Shown piece by piece: positions 35,729 to 45,801 of a stretch of 64,000 bases of DNA. Origin of the DNA: Vibrio sp. JPW-9-11-11 (GTDB lineage: Bacteria > Pseudomonadota > Gammaproteobacteria > Enterobacterales > Vibrionaceae); NCBI RefSeq assembly GCF_013369335.1, contig NZ_SZQJ01000004.1, forward strand, positions 434,001 through 498,000. The letters are read 5' to 3'. The notes under the pieces are model-generated. The model had not been told where the DNA came from. It saw nothing but the letters and a program-made list of their open reading frames with translations, and searched no databases. Within the stretch, counting starts at the first letter, position 1, and the number at the start of each line of letters is the position of its first letter. The translations under genes were made by a program, and so were the position numbers.

Positions 35729-35764
35729 TGTGACGATTTGTGACGTGAACAAAAAGTTGTGACG
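35729..35764. promoter_or_regulatory. Phased direct repeats upstream of the RstA-like gene
   Basis: Three copies of TGTGACG at 35729, 35739 and 35758, offsets 10 and 19 bases, i.e. on one face of the helix. Such direct repeats are typical binding sites for OmpR-family regulators. A GTGACG and a CATTCACG also occur in the gap before the DUF2860 gene. Confidence 0.55.
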
Positions 35765-35819
35765 CATTCACGAAAAACAGCCAGGTGGTGTGTTGTTAAG
35801 CGGCTTCTAAAGAGTGTAC

Positions 35820-36068
35820 TTACGTTGAGCGCTCTAGAACGGCAATATTAATCAGTGCCTGCTGGTTAGATGAACCACATACGACCGGACAAGGCTTAAA
35901 TTCATGGCACACCTTCGGCCGATCTGGCTTGCCAAACAATTGGCATAAATTGTCATCGTTAAGTTGTATGCACCTCTCCCCAGCAGGTTTACCGTTGGGC
36001 ATACCAGGAATAGCAGAAGAGATACTCGGTGCGATACAGCAAGCGCCGCAGCCTAATCGACAGTCCAT
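35820..36068 (-). CDS. YkgJ-family cysteine cluster protein
   Basis: Small protein of 82 residues starting MDCRLGCGACCIAPSIS, with eight or more cysteines (C3, C7, C10, C11, then CIQL, CQLF, CHEFKPCPVVCG). This is the UPF0153/YkgJ zinc- or iron-chelating family, proposed to bind a metal cluster. Function unknown. It stands alone between the RstAB-like system and the M23 gene. The 82-residue length is normal for the short family members. Confidence 0.85.
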   Translation of the reverse strand: MDCRLGCGACCIAPSISSAIPGMPNGKPAGERCIQLNDDNLCQLFGKPDRPKVCHEFKPCPVVCGSSNQQALINIAVLERST

Positions 36069-36153
36069 CTACATACACCTCTAATAGAAACTCGTGGTAT
36101 TGTAACAAAATGTGAGCTTTGTATCATTACGATTATAACGTTGCGAATACTTT

Positions 36154-37125
36154 CTATGGCTTAAATACAGTATGTCTGAGAGCTTGAACAAGTTCATTAC
36201 GCTCGAGTTGAGCGTTAATCAATTTTTTAGGGTCACTAATCGAGTTAGAAGTTAAACTGGTATAGTGCTCAAAGTCGACATGCCTTCCGTTAAGTACAAG
36301 TTCAATATGTAAGTGGGGACCCGTTGTCCTTCCGCTATTTCCAGAACGCCCTATTTGTTGTCCTTGTAATACCTGGTCTCCGGTTGCTACCTCTCGTTGA
36401 GATAGATGAAGGTATCTGGATATCGCGCCATCTGCGTGCTGAATATTTATATAATGACCTGCGAAACGATTATAGCGAGATCTAACGACTCGCCCATCAG
36501 CAACGCTATAAATGGGGGTACCAATAGGAACGGCGTAATCTGTTCCCAGATGAGGTGTAATTCGTTTAGTTATTGGATGTTTACGCTTAAGATTAAACTC
36601 GGAGCTTACTTTGTGGAAGGTATTTAGAGGGTGCCTATAGAGAAGAGGATCATTAACTTTAGCACCAAATTCATTCAGCGCACCGTTATCACTATCTGCT
36701 CGTATAAAAAAGTCATTTCCACTGCCGGAGTAGTAAAAAGAACGGATATTTCTTTCATTATATCTATTGTTTTCAAGTTTAATTGAAAATCGATCCCCTT
36801 TTCTAACAGCGCCTACAATATCAAAATTGTTCCCTATTAACTTCAATAGTGAATTTATCTCTCTTTTAGATAGTCCTACATTAATCATTGAAGTGATAAA
36901 TGAGTAGTCAATAGAGCCTGTTACGATAACATTTTTTTTAGCGATCTTATGAGGTGCTGTTTCTGCTTCTTGGGGGACGTCTATTTCATTGCTAGCGGCC
37001 GGGAACTGATTCTCCGGAGTAAGAATAATGTGGGTAATGGACACTCCGAACACCATCGCTACAGCTATGATAAAGAGTGCTAGAGATAAATTATTAGCGC
37101 CATTTCTAAATATGAGACTAGTCAT
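36154..37125 (-). CDS. M23-family peptidoglycan DD-endopeptidase
   Basis: Protein of 323 residues with one N-terminal membrane helix (about 12-34), a region with OapA/LysM-like character (about 70-150; INVGLSKREINSLLKLIGNNFD) and a C-terminal LytM domain. Zinc ligands are in HLGTDYAVPIGTPIY (His, Asp) and GPHLHIELVLNG (HxH). The conserved YLHLSQREVATGDQVLQGQQIGRSG segment is intact. It probably cleaves D-Ala-mDAP cross-links during wall growth, like MepM/Shy proteins of vibrios, though shorter than ShyA. The start is ATG 37125; ribosome site weak. It diverges from the giant gene. Confidence 0.9.
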   Translation of the reverse strand: MTSLIFRNGANNLSLALFIIAVAMVFGVSITHIILTPENQFPAASNEIDVPQEAETAPHKIAKKNVIVTGSIDYSFITSMINVGLSKREINSLLKLIGNNFDIVGAVRKGDRFSIKLENNRYNERNIRSFYYSGSGNDFFIRADSDNGALNEFGAKVNDPLLYRHPLNTFHKVSSEFNLKRKHPITKRITPHLGTDYAVPIGTPIYSVADGRVVRSRYNRFAGHYINIQHADGAISRYLHLSQREVATGDQVLQGQQIGRSGNSGRTTGPHLHIELVLNGRHVDFEHYTSLTSNSISDPKKLINAQLERNELVQALRHTVFKP

Positions 37126-37377
37126 TGACTTGGAGAAGATTCGTAGAGGTCAAGTTGATGGGAAGTATAATATTTTGAAAAAAAACATACACTCTGTTAG
37201 ACCTAATTAATGTGTTTTGACTAATTAAATAATTATAGATACTGAATTAAGGTCATTTTGCATGTGAGATTTAACTATTGAACTAGTTTTTACGTCTGTT
37301 TTTATGGTTATTATGCCACGTTGAGATATTTTTTGACGATAATATAATCGCGGGAAAATATACTCTGCCTAAAATCT

Positions 37378-40300
37378 ATGTTCACTAATAATATGCCTAA
37401 ACTGTCATTTGGTCTCATAATTGTTTCACTTTTACTCACTGCATGTGGCGGTGGTGGTGAAGAGGGGGATAGTACTCCTCAAGCACGTAAAACAGGAACC
37501 ATATCTGGAAACGTTTTTGATGCACCTGTTTATGGTGCGACAGTCAATGTATGGGAATACGATGACGGCAAACTTGGAAGAAAGTTAGCCAGCACAACAA
37601 CAGACTCTATAGGAAACTACAAGTTAGAGTTTGAAGCGGCATCTCGACCGTTATTGATACGTGCTGAAGGCGGTGGGTACACAGATCCACTAACCAAAGA
37701 AACGGTTTCAGTTAGTAATGGCAACATGCTCAAACTGGATAGTGTGATCAATTACAGCGAAGGCGCTACTCATAGCTTAATGATAACGCCATTAACGAAC
37801 ATAGCAGCTGGATTGACAAAGTATCAAATCTCCCAAGGTGTAGCAGGTTCTACTGCGATTTCTTCGTCTCTAGAAAGTGTCAACTCTATGTACGGTTTCA
37901 ATGTTAACGAAACTTTACCTATTGATATCACAAAAGGCGGCCAGAGTGGGTACGCGACTCCTGGGCACCAGTACGGAGCTTTACTGACTGCCTACTCGTC
38001 ATTGTCTTACGACATGATCAAAATGCATGGTAACTCAGACAATATTTATACCTCGATGCATCTTGCCGACATTCAATATCGAGATGTGGCCGCAGATGGC
38101 TTACTCAATGGTGAAGAGATAAGTTCGGTAACTGGTGGTCTTAGCAAATCAACGTTCGGTCAAAAAAAGATCACCAGTGATGTATATACCAACGAGCTTT
38201 CTCAGCATGTTCTGATTGTTGTAAATGATCCTGATCTTAATGTATCTGGTACATCTGGTGATGATTATGTTGAATTCAGTCAACAGCTAAATGGTCAGGG
38301 AGCGAACGGAAACAGTGGGGGGCTTGTTCCTCCTAGAGATGAAACTCAAATCGATACCACTGCGCCAAATGTCACCCGAGTTGGAAGTGAGATGCTTGCG
38401 GGTGAAGATAAAGTCGATATTACCTTAACCGATGAAGTCGGCGTCAAGGATGTGTCCGTCTATTTTCAGTATCAACTGTATGATTCATGGTCGAATGAAT
38501 ATCAGTGTGATGATTTACAGTCATCAGGAAGCCAATTTTGTTCCATTGAATTTGATGACTTCAAGGCGGGCTCACGTGAAACCAAGATCAAAGTAAGTAT
38601 TGATACCGAAACCATTGATGCTATTGATGTTAACCATGATACAGAACTATCAAATGTTACAGCGGCTCGTTTGGTGGTGTATACCACTGACGTATTGGGT
38701 AACGCGCTTGTAGTAGGAACTGGTTCAGGGCATTTAGTGCCGTTCGAATGGGACAATAATGCCCCTGTTATTGAAATTACCTCAAGTGATACCATCAAGA
38801 AGCAGGATCAAGGTGCAAACTATATACTTAAAGGTATTGTGAAAGAGCCGCCGGAAGAGCTAGCGTCAGTAACAGTATCGTTTAAAGGAGGTTTACCTAC
38901 TGAGTTGGAATGTGTTTCAGCTAATTCAGGTAAAGCCTGTGAATTTACTAGTCAACCCTATTCTATTGAAGATTTTCTCTCATCTACCTCGTTTGAGGTG
39001 CGCGCGACAGACAAAAGAGGCAATGTAGGCATTAAGCCTTTTGAAGTACGTCAGGATGACCAAGAGCCTACTCAAGATCTTTCTTTCCCTGAGGGTGCAC
39101 CCATGAACTTTGTTCAGGTTGATATAACAGGAGAAAGAAACACCATAGAAGGTCCCTATAATCAAGATACTTATACAAAAGATACTGTTCAGACTAGCCA
39201 AGACTATTTGAAGATCGACTATATCTATGCAAGTGAGGGCATACAAAAAGCAATACCAAATATTGACTTTAAGAACTTTACCCCAAGCGTGCTGAAAGAA
39301 AATAGAATCCCTTATCTACGTGTCAGAGTGTTCGACATTAATAGCAGTACAGTATTGGGTTCGAGTGCGGATGACCTAACACTAGAGGTTAAATACTATG
39401 TAAGCTCTAAAAACGATGGCAACTATACGTATAAAGAGCAAATCAAGAATAAAGCATCGGACGGTACGGCCAACATTCCACATGAGACGATTGTAAAAGA
39501 GAATGATCGTGTAGAAGAAATGGTCTATTACGTGCCATTAGTGAGAGAAATACTTGGCTCTGGTTTTAAGAGTACGTCAGAAAATAGCAGCCATATGCTT
39601 ACCATCCAAACGATAGATGGTGCAGGCAATAAGAGCCAACTTCAAAGTATTTACTTCCGAAGTAGTTTTGACCTGCCAACAATGAAGGTGGTGACGCCAT
39701 TCATTGGAGCTCGGGTACAGTTGGAGGGCTTGACACCATCTGGAGAGTTTACATCATTGGCAAGTTGTACAACTCAAACCAGCCAATCGAAAACAGAACT
39801 TGATGTTGCCTCTTGTGAAGTAACAACTGACCTTGTCAATTACGACTTTATGCGGTTAAGACTAATTGGCGTTCAGGGATCTTCTCCACATTACTACCAG
39901 TGGACAAACGATCCAAGTGCAAAGCAGGAAGTCAAACTAAATAACGCCAATATTGGGGCCTATTTTAAACTTAACGGTTCGCAGACATTTTATTTGACGG
40001 AACTGTCAACCTATCAAACGGGTCTGTTTGACTACCAGTGGAATAAGCTTACTGCAGGTGAAAAAAACTCAGCGCGTGCTATTGAAATTTTAGATGATGT
40101 AAAAGAGGCATTGGCCGGACGTTATAACAACTCGTTTTTCGGCTTTGATCCGACTGTTACACCTTATGCAACTAATGAGATGTTAGCCTATGGTATTCCC
40201 AAGAACCCTTCTAATGATTATTTACATCGTTTCCTAGTTGAAGGGTTTGAAAAGCTGGCGCAACAGACGCCTTTATACAATTCGGTAGATTTCTCATCAG

Positions 40301-43300
40301 CAGTTTACGATGACTTTAGCTTTGACGGGAAAGCCAATGGCTTGGGGAGCGGTAGTCGTCAGATTGTTCTTGATCTCTATGAGTTCGGTCCTAATACATA
40401 CCGAAAGCATTTGGCTCAATATTACTACGATATCATGACGAGCAATGGAATAGAGTCTAATGTAGCGCAAGCGTATGCTGATGTCATTTCTAAAGCTAAC
40501 CCAAATTTAGATGGCAGCCCTATTTTTGATAGAGAAGGAGAAAGTATTGATAAGCTTCCTCCTCAGCCGACTATCGTGATCGAAAATGGCAGAGAAACAA
40601 CTGTTGGAAATAAGAGGTACGTTGCGGGTCAATTGGAATCAAAAATTATATTGGAGGACCCTTCTGGCATCGATACAAAAGATGGCAGTCAACCAAAGTT
40701 TGTCACTAGCTGGTACAAACAAAGTGACCCAAATACCCCGATTAATTTAGATCTTGCCATTACAGAAGGCGGAGCGAGTTCGAGCTATCGTAAAGAGTAT
40801 GGGTTCACTCTAAATACTCAGTCTACCAATTTACCGGGTATTGTTGAGTTTGCGTTGGAAACCAGTGCAAAAGACTTACAAGGTAATGCCTATGGTTATG
40901 ATGGCAAATTCCCTCACTTACAGTCACTCTACATTGATAATGACTATCCTAAAGCGAGTTATGTATTACCGAATGGCATTGAGTCCGACGAAGTTTATCT
41001 AAATGCAAGCTACGTACAGGAGTTGACGTTCAAGATCGAAGATACGGTCGGCGATAAGTTGGATCAAAGAGGGGTAACTTTTTCAAAGTTAAGTGGGGAG
41101 AAACTTTCATTTACACATGATCTGTTTTCGAGCAATACGAATGAGTTCTTTAAAGTCAAACTTTGTGATGGTACTCGCTGTGCAGAGCAAGGAAAAGTCA
41201 TCTATCCAGGTGAAGGTGAATGGATAGTATCCGTATCGGCTGAAGACCAACTTGGTAATAAAGTCACTGACGGGACGTCTTCGGCACCGAAATTTAAGGT
41301 TTTAATTGACTCGAAGGCACCGGTCGTCAATGGAAAAGTGATTGCTAATCGTCTAGGTGGAAATGCAGTTTGGACGCCTGATATTGGCTGGGGGTTAAGC
41401 CCGGGTAAGCAAGTTGACGTTTTACTCAAAACGGGAGCAGGTAAGCTGGTGAACCTGAAGCACTATGAGGTTGAACCGCCAACCAGTGATGAACCTTATT
41501 TGTTCGGAACACAGCCTGACGTTAAAGTTCGGTTGATTCCCTCAGCTTTTGATTATAAGGAGAAAAACACGTTTAAGGTGGTTGCCACAAACAGTGCTTT
41601 CCCTGCGAGTTCAAGTGAAGGAGAGTTTGAGTTTCAAGTCGACAATAAAGGTCCAGACATTGTTTTAGATAGCCCATGGATTGCCGACACAGTCTCAAAA
41701 GAAAGCTATGTAATGGGTCGTAAATTTAATATTAGATTCAGTTCTGTGACCGATGATTCAGAAGTGAAAACGGTTTCGCTATGGCAGGATGGAAAAGATA
41801 CGGCCTTATATACCCTTGAGCCCAAGAACCCTAGTCAGCCGTTTGAAATGTTTATTGGCACTGAACAGAGTGATCTGATTCAATTAGACCCAGACGATAA
41901 ATCAGTCAAACTCATTGTAAAAGCGACAGATGAATATGGTTTTGTTTCTGAGTCTCAGCCAAGCAAAATATTGCTCGATAGAGAAGGACCTACGTTATCG
42001 TTACATGGTTATAAGCCAGAACGTGAGGATATTTACTACCTTGGTAAATATGTATTTGACGTGGTTGCTCAAGACCTTGATAAAGAAGGTGTACCTTCGT
42101 TGACCGGTGTGAACAAAGAGAGCTTGGAATACTGGACGTATACAGATATCCCTCCTCAGACCGAAACAGGAACAAAAGTCGGTGAGACTCTGAAGTTACC
42201 TTTGGGTGACTTGAAAGATGGTGATAACTGGGTACGTCTTAAAGGCAACGATGTTCGAGGAAATACTTCTGTGTCTGACTTTAAAATTAAAGTTAATAAT
42301 CGTATGCCTAGTGTTAAGTCTTATACTTTAGCGTATAAAGATGATCAGACTATTATTGACGGAGCGATTACTCGCGATGCTCCAGTCGTCGTGACGATGG
42401 AAGTAGAGGACGTAAGTGGTATTGATAAAATTGAGGCGACTTATAAACACTCCGCTCAACCGCAGTCTTCTGATCTCGCATTCATAGAGATTTCGAAAGG
42501 TAAGTACCAGGCTGAACTGTCGCCTGCAGATTTGCCAGAAGATGGAAGGTACGACCTTAGAATTAAGGTTTTCAACAACGTGAAATATAACGCTGAGTCT
42601 GATCGTAAAGTTAATGACTTTACAAAAACGATGAGCGTGCAAAGACAAGGTGTCGCGCTTGCGGTAGCAACGCCAAATCCGTTCCAAAGTCACATCTCAG
42701 GTCCCGAATTATCGGTAACGTTTAATCCTGTTGGAGAAGTGAAAGCTAAGACTTTAGAGTGTTGGGTGAGAGAAAACTATACTTCTGATACCGCACCATC
42801 TGATAGCTACGCGTACTCTGGTATTATAGATAACCCTCAAGAACCTTACTCTTGTACTGTTAGAAGCGACCGCGATATGTCAGATATTCCTGTAGTTCTG
42901 ATAACAAGAACTATTGGAACAAATGACAAATCAACAGTATCTAAGTTCCGCTTTGAGATGGTAGATATTAAGCCGCCGGTGGTGAAACACGGTGACACAT
43001 ACCAGTTTGTTGGCAATGAAGTGTCTGTTGACTCTGAGGATGGTGCAACCAAAACACTCGAGTTCTCGTTAGACTTTGAAGATGAGTTATCTGGAATAAA
43101 CATCTCAGACCAGAGTGCTTACCCTAAACTAGTCAGAAACCGCGGCAATATGGCTTTTATTCCTCAAACCTGTACTGCGCAAACAGAAGGTAAGACGTCA
43201 TGTACTTACAAGGAAAAATACGATGACATTATTGATGGTTTGAGTTCTAGTCACGATTACAAAGTTAAAAACTTAAGTGACATCGCAGGGAATGTAGCTG

Positions 43301-45576
43301 CTGATCATAGCTTGTCGTTGTTACTTCCGTCCGGTAAGCCTACAGTTGAAATTCTGAGCCCTCAGGCCGATTCAGTGATTGATGGTCAAAAACTTAGTGT
43401 GTCATTTAAAATTAAACGAAACGACAATTCTAAGTTAGACAACTTAATCGCTGCTGTAGGTAGTGCGTCTTATAGCTTTAAAGATAACCGCTCTATGTTT
43501 ACCCCAATTGAGGTGTGTGGCCCAGGGGATCTGGCTGGTTATGATTGTTCGACGTTCTCTACCCAGTTGTCTAAAGATACTGACGGTAAAACTTTGAATG
43601 TTAGTATTTCGGCAATCGACGTTTGGTCAAATACAAGTAGTGATAGCATCAATGTTAAAGTTGATAATTCACCACCTACTATTGGTGATGAGGTATTTAT
43701 TACTCAGTCAGGAGCCGACAAAATTCGTTTCAGATTTAACATCAAAGATGAGGTAAGTGGTTTAGCTAAGGTTAAATACAAAGTTCTCAATCCATCATTT
43801 GAAGAAGAAAAACTTACGGATATGGATTACTTTGAGATAGACAACTCGATGCTAGAAGGTCTTGACAGTATAAAGGTTGACATAACAGCGACCGATAAAG
43901 TGAACTTGACCACTACAGCGTCTAAAACTATCGATATTAAAACATCGGAAGTTACGGTTAGTTTTGAAGGCATTACCTCATTAGAAGGTGGCAAGCTGTT
44001 ACTTAAAAATAACAACCAACCTTATACAATTACAACGGTAGATAAGGAAGGCGTAAGTGCTTCCCAGTATAGCTTAGAGCTAATCCCAAGCGCCGGAGAT
44101 AGCTTGAAATATACAGGCAACATTAACTCATCAAGTGCTAATGGCACGATGAACTTCACGGTTAATGAGCAAGCTGCTTACACCTTGAAGGTCACCGTAA
44201 CCGATTCTATCGGTAGGCAAGTGAAGAGTTTCAAACTTTTCAATGGTAATTACGATGATACAGGCATTCCCGCCATTGTTGACCATGAGCTACCAACGGT
44301 TTCGATAGCAAGCGCGACTCAGCTATCTCAGGTTCCTGAGAACGATAGGTACCAGCTTGATGTCACAGCACACGTCACTGACAAGAATTTGAATGTGGTA
44401 AGCTCATTTGCGGATAACGGTAGCGGACGTTTTAACCCTCAATCCGTCACTAAGCCTACTAACGATTCGGAGCCTTATGTATTCCACTATCTTCTTGCTC
44501 CGGGGAGCTATACGTTCAATGTGAGCGCCAATGATCTAGCAAATCAGAGCGCTGAACGTACGATTGCCGCGAAAGTTGAGGCCGCGACAACTCCGACACT
44601 TGCAATCTCGACGACAGCTACTCCCCCTCTGGCAGGGGGAGAAGAGGCGACTCTATCGTTTACCTTTTCTGAAGAAGTCAAAGGTTTTGACTTCTCAGAT
44701 GTGAAGCTTACTGCGAGTGATAGTGGGGGTATTGGTCAGCTGAAACAAGAAACTTGGGCGACTGTTGACAATATTACCTGGACGGTTAAGTACTTAAGTC
44801 CAGTCGGCGAAAACAAAGATATAACGATACGGGTTGATGATAATAGTTACCAGAGCTTAAACACTATCCCCGGAAAAGGGGATAGTTTGCTTCTGGGGGT
44901 TGAGGGCGCGTTACCAATCCTTACCAATGCGACGTTTACTCCGGGTTACCAAGCCATTGGTGAAAGTGTGGGCGTGAGACTGGAGTTTGATAAAGAGCTG
45001 CAATCTGCGACCGCGACCTTAGGCGGCACGACCATCAGTTCACTGGCGGCGACGGCGGACAAAAAAGTATGGACAGGTAACGTGACGGTGCCGAGCAGCA
45101 GCGACCGCAGTGTAGGATTAGTGGTGAGCAACTACACCGACACACTGGGTAATGTAGGCGATGACAACACCACATACGCGTTACCGATTACCCCGACCAT
45201 TGCGATTGGCAGCATTAATGGTGGTAATACCGTAAACGCTTCGGATGCAGCGGCGGTGGCTATCACAGGTAGCAGCACGCGTTTTGAGTCGGGTGAATCG
45301 TTAACGGTTCAAGCGAGTGACACGAACGGTGGCAAAACCCCAGAAACGAGCGTCAATGTGTCAGGTGACGGTAGCTGGAGTGTGAACCTAGACATGAGTG
45401 CGCTACAAGACGGACAAATTACCGTGACGGTGAAAGGGGAAAACAACCTAGGTGCAATAGCTGAACAAGCAGAAGGTACTACGACCTTAGATAAGACACT
45501 TTCGGCATTTATTAGATACGTGGAGCCACATGAATCTTATGTCGAATTTTTTAACTATTTGCCTATGGCAGCGTAA
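37378..45576 (+). CDS. Giant Ig-repeat surface lipoprotein, 2732 residues
   Basis: Lipoprotein signal with lipobox LLTAC and Cys23, then GGGGEEGD. Residues about 38-100 look like a carboxypeptidase-regulatory beta-sandwich (TISGNVFDAPVYGATVNVWEYDDG). A helical region (110-280) and many Ig/cadherin-like repeats follow, often starting with DxxAPxV or DxxPPxI. A region near 880-1060 is different (YQTGLFDYQWNKLTAGEKNS, helical). The last repeats (about 2400-2710) are of the bacterial Ig type found in Bap/RTX adhesins (SINGGNTVNASDAAAVAITGSS). There is no C-terminal RTX or LPXTG-type signal. Gene is AT-rich except the last 600 bases. Probably an adhesin or surface scaffold. The first or second ATG (37378 or 37393) may be used. 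Confidence 0.85.
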   Translation: MFTNNMPKLSFGLIIVSLLLTACGGGGEEGDSTPQARKTGTISGNVFDAPVYGATVNVWEYDDGKLGRKLASTTTDSIGNYKLEFEAASRPLLIRAEGGGYTDPLTKETVSVSNGNMLKLDSVINYSEGATHSLMITPLTNIAAGLTKYQISQGVAGSTAISSSLESVNSMYGFNVNETLPIDITKGGQSGYATPGHQYGALLTAYSSLSYDMIKMHGNSDNIYTSMHLADIQYRDVAADGLLNGEEISSVTGGLSKSTFGQKKITSDVYTNELSQHVLIVVNDPDLNVSGTSGDDYVEFSQQLNGQGANGNSGGLVPPRDETQIDTTAPNVTRVGSEMLAGEDKVDITLTDEVGVKDVSVYFQYQLYDSWSNEYQCDDLQSSGSQFCSIEFDDFKAGSRETKIKVSIDTETIDAIDVNHDTELSNVTAARLVVYTTDVLGNALVVGTGSGHLVPFEWDNNAPVIEITSSDTIKKQDQGANYILKGIVKEPPEELASVTVSFKGGLPTELECVSANSGKACEFTSQPYSIEDFLSSTSFEVRATDKRGNVGIKPFEVRQDDQEPTQDLSFPEGAPMNFVQVDITGERNTIEGPYNQDTYTKDTVQTSQDYLKIDYIYASEGIQKAIPNIDFKNFTPSVLKENRIPYLRVRVFDINSSTVLGSSADDLTLEVKYYVSSKNDGNYTYKEQIKNKASDGTANIPHETIVKENDRVEEMVYYVPLVREILGSGFKSTSENSSHMLTIQTIDGAGNKSQLQSIYFRSSFDLPTMKVVTPFIGARVQLEGLTPSGEFTSLASCTTQTSQSKTELDVASCEVTTDLVNYDFMRLRLIGVQGSSPHYYQWTNDPSAKQEVKLNNANIGAYFKLNGSQTFYLTELSTYQTGLFDYQWNKLTAGEKNSARAIEILDDVKEALAGRYNNSFFGFDPTVTPYATNEMLAYGIPKNPSNDYLHRFLVEGFEKLAQQTPLYNSVDFSSAVYDDFSFDGKANGLGSGSRQIVLDLYEFGPNTYRKHLAQYYYDIMTSNGIESNVAQAYADVISKANPNLDGSPIFDREGESIDKLPPQPTIVIENGRETTVGNKRYVAGQLESKIILEDPSGIDTKDGSQPKFVTSWYKQSDPNTPINLDLAITEGGASSSYRKEYGFTLNTQSTNLPGIVEFALETSAKDLQGNAYGYDGKFPHLQSLYIDNDYPKASYVLPNGIESDEVYLNASYVQELTFKIEDTVGDKLDQRGVTFSKLSGEKLSFTHDLFSSNTNEFFKVKLCDGTRCAEQGKVIYPGEGEWIVSVSAEDQLGNKVTDGTSSAPKFKVLIDSKAPVVNGKVIANRLGGNAVWTPDIGWGLSPGKQVDVLLKTGAGKLVNLKHYEVEPPTSDEPYLFGTQPDVKVRLIPSAFDYKEKNTFKVVATNSAFPASSSEGEFEFQVDNKGPDIVLDSPWIADTVSKESYVMGRKFNIRFSSVTDDSEVKTVSLWQDGKDTALYTLEPKNPSQPFEMFIGTEQSDLIQLDPDDKSVKLIVKATDEYGFVSESQPSKILLDREGPTLSLHGYKPEREDIYYLGKYVFDVVAQDLDKEGVPSLTGVNKESLEYWTYTDIPPQTETGTKVGETLKLPLGDLKDGDNWVRLKGNDVRGNTSVSDFKIKVNNRMPSVKSYTLAYKDDQTIIDGAITRDAPVVVTMEVEDVSGIDKIEATYKHSAQPQSSDLAFIEISKGKYQAELSPADLPEDGRYDLRIKVFNNVKYNAESDRKVNDFTKTMSVQRQGVALAVATPNPFQSHISGPELSVTFNPVGEVKAKTLECWVRENYTSDTAPSDSYAYSGIIDNPQEPYSCTVRSDRDMSDIPVVLITRTIGTNDKSTVSKFRFEMVDIKPPVVKHGDTYQFVGNEVSVDSEDGATKTLEFSLDFEDELSGINISDQSAYPKLVRNRGNMAFIPQTCTAQTEGKTSCTYKEKYDDIIDGLSSSHDYKVKNLSDIAGNVAADHSLSLLLPSGKPTVEILSPQADSVIDGQKLSVSFKIKRNDNSKLDNLIAAVGSASYSFKDNRSMFTPIEVCGPGDLAGYDCSTFSTQLSKDTDGKTLNVSISAIDVWSNTSSDSINVKVDNSPPTIGDEVFITQSGADKIRFRFNIKDEVSGLAKVKYKVLNPSFEEEKLTDMDYFEIDNSMLEGLDSIKVDITATDKVNLTTTASKTIDIKTSEVTVSFEGITSLEGGKLLLKNNNQPYTITTVDKEGVSASQYSLELIPSAGDSLKYTGNINSSSANGTMNFTVNEQAAYTLKVTVTDSIGRQVKSFKLFNGNYDDTGIPAIVDHELPTVSIASATQLSQVPENDRYQLDVTAHVTDKNLNVVSSFADNGSGRFNPQSVTKPTNDSEPYVFHYLLAPGSYTFNVSANDLANQSAERTIAAKVEAATTPTLAISTTATPPLAGGEEATLSFTFSEEVKGFDFSDVKLTASDSGGIGQLKQETWATVDNITWTVKYLSPVGENKDITIRVDDNSYQSLNTIPGKGDSLLLGVEGALPILTNATFTPGYQAIGESVGVRLEFDKELQSATATLGGTTISSLAATADKKVWTGNVTVPSSSDRSVGLVVSNYTDTLGNVGDDNTTYALPITPTIAIGSINGGNTVNASDAAAVAITGSSTRFESGESLTVQASDTNGGKTPETSVNVSGDGSWSVNLDMSALQDGQITVTVKGENNLGAIAEQAEGTTTLDKTLSAFIRYVEPHESYVEFFNYLPMAA
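44621..44641. repeat. GC-rich inverted repeat inside the giant gene (1)
   Basis: CTCCCCC / GGGGGAG, 7-base spacer, in coding sequence near residue 2415, just where the Bap-type repeats begin. Confidence 0.6.
44863..44886. repeat. GC-rich inverted repeat inside the giant gene (2)
   Basis: Perfect 9-bp arms ACTATCCCC / GGGGATAGT with a 6-base spacer, in coding sequence near residue 2497. Confidence 0.6.
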
Positions 45577-45579
45577 ATG

Positions 45580-45604
45580 AAGCGAGCGTTTAGCTCGCTT
45601 TTTT
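45580..45604 (+). terminator. Terminator of the giant gene
   Basis: Stem AAGCGAGC / GCTCGCTT with GTTTA loop and a T run, 4 bases after the stop codon. Confidence 0.9.
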
Positions 45605-45767
45605 GTGATCTATATCTAGTGAAAGAAGTTATTCTATAAATCTCTTTTGCACCTAATAGCTTATATATAAGGCAAAATTTGTAGAACAACTGTCACTAAT
45701 GTTGTTTTGGTAGGGGATAAAGTCATTGTGAGGGTTAAAGGTTGCTCGGTGTGGTAAATGTGTCGCG

Positions 45768-45795
45768 TTGAAAAAATGTTTAACTATTATATAGT
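45768..45795 (+). promoter_or_regulatory. Promoter of small-RNA candidate 2
   Basis: -35 TTGAAA (45768-45773), 16-base spacer, -10 TATAGT (45790-45795). A palindrome TAACTAT-TAT-ATAGTTA (45781-45797) overlaps the -10. Confidence 0.5.
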
Positions 45796-45801
45796 TATGC
45801 T

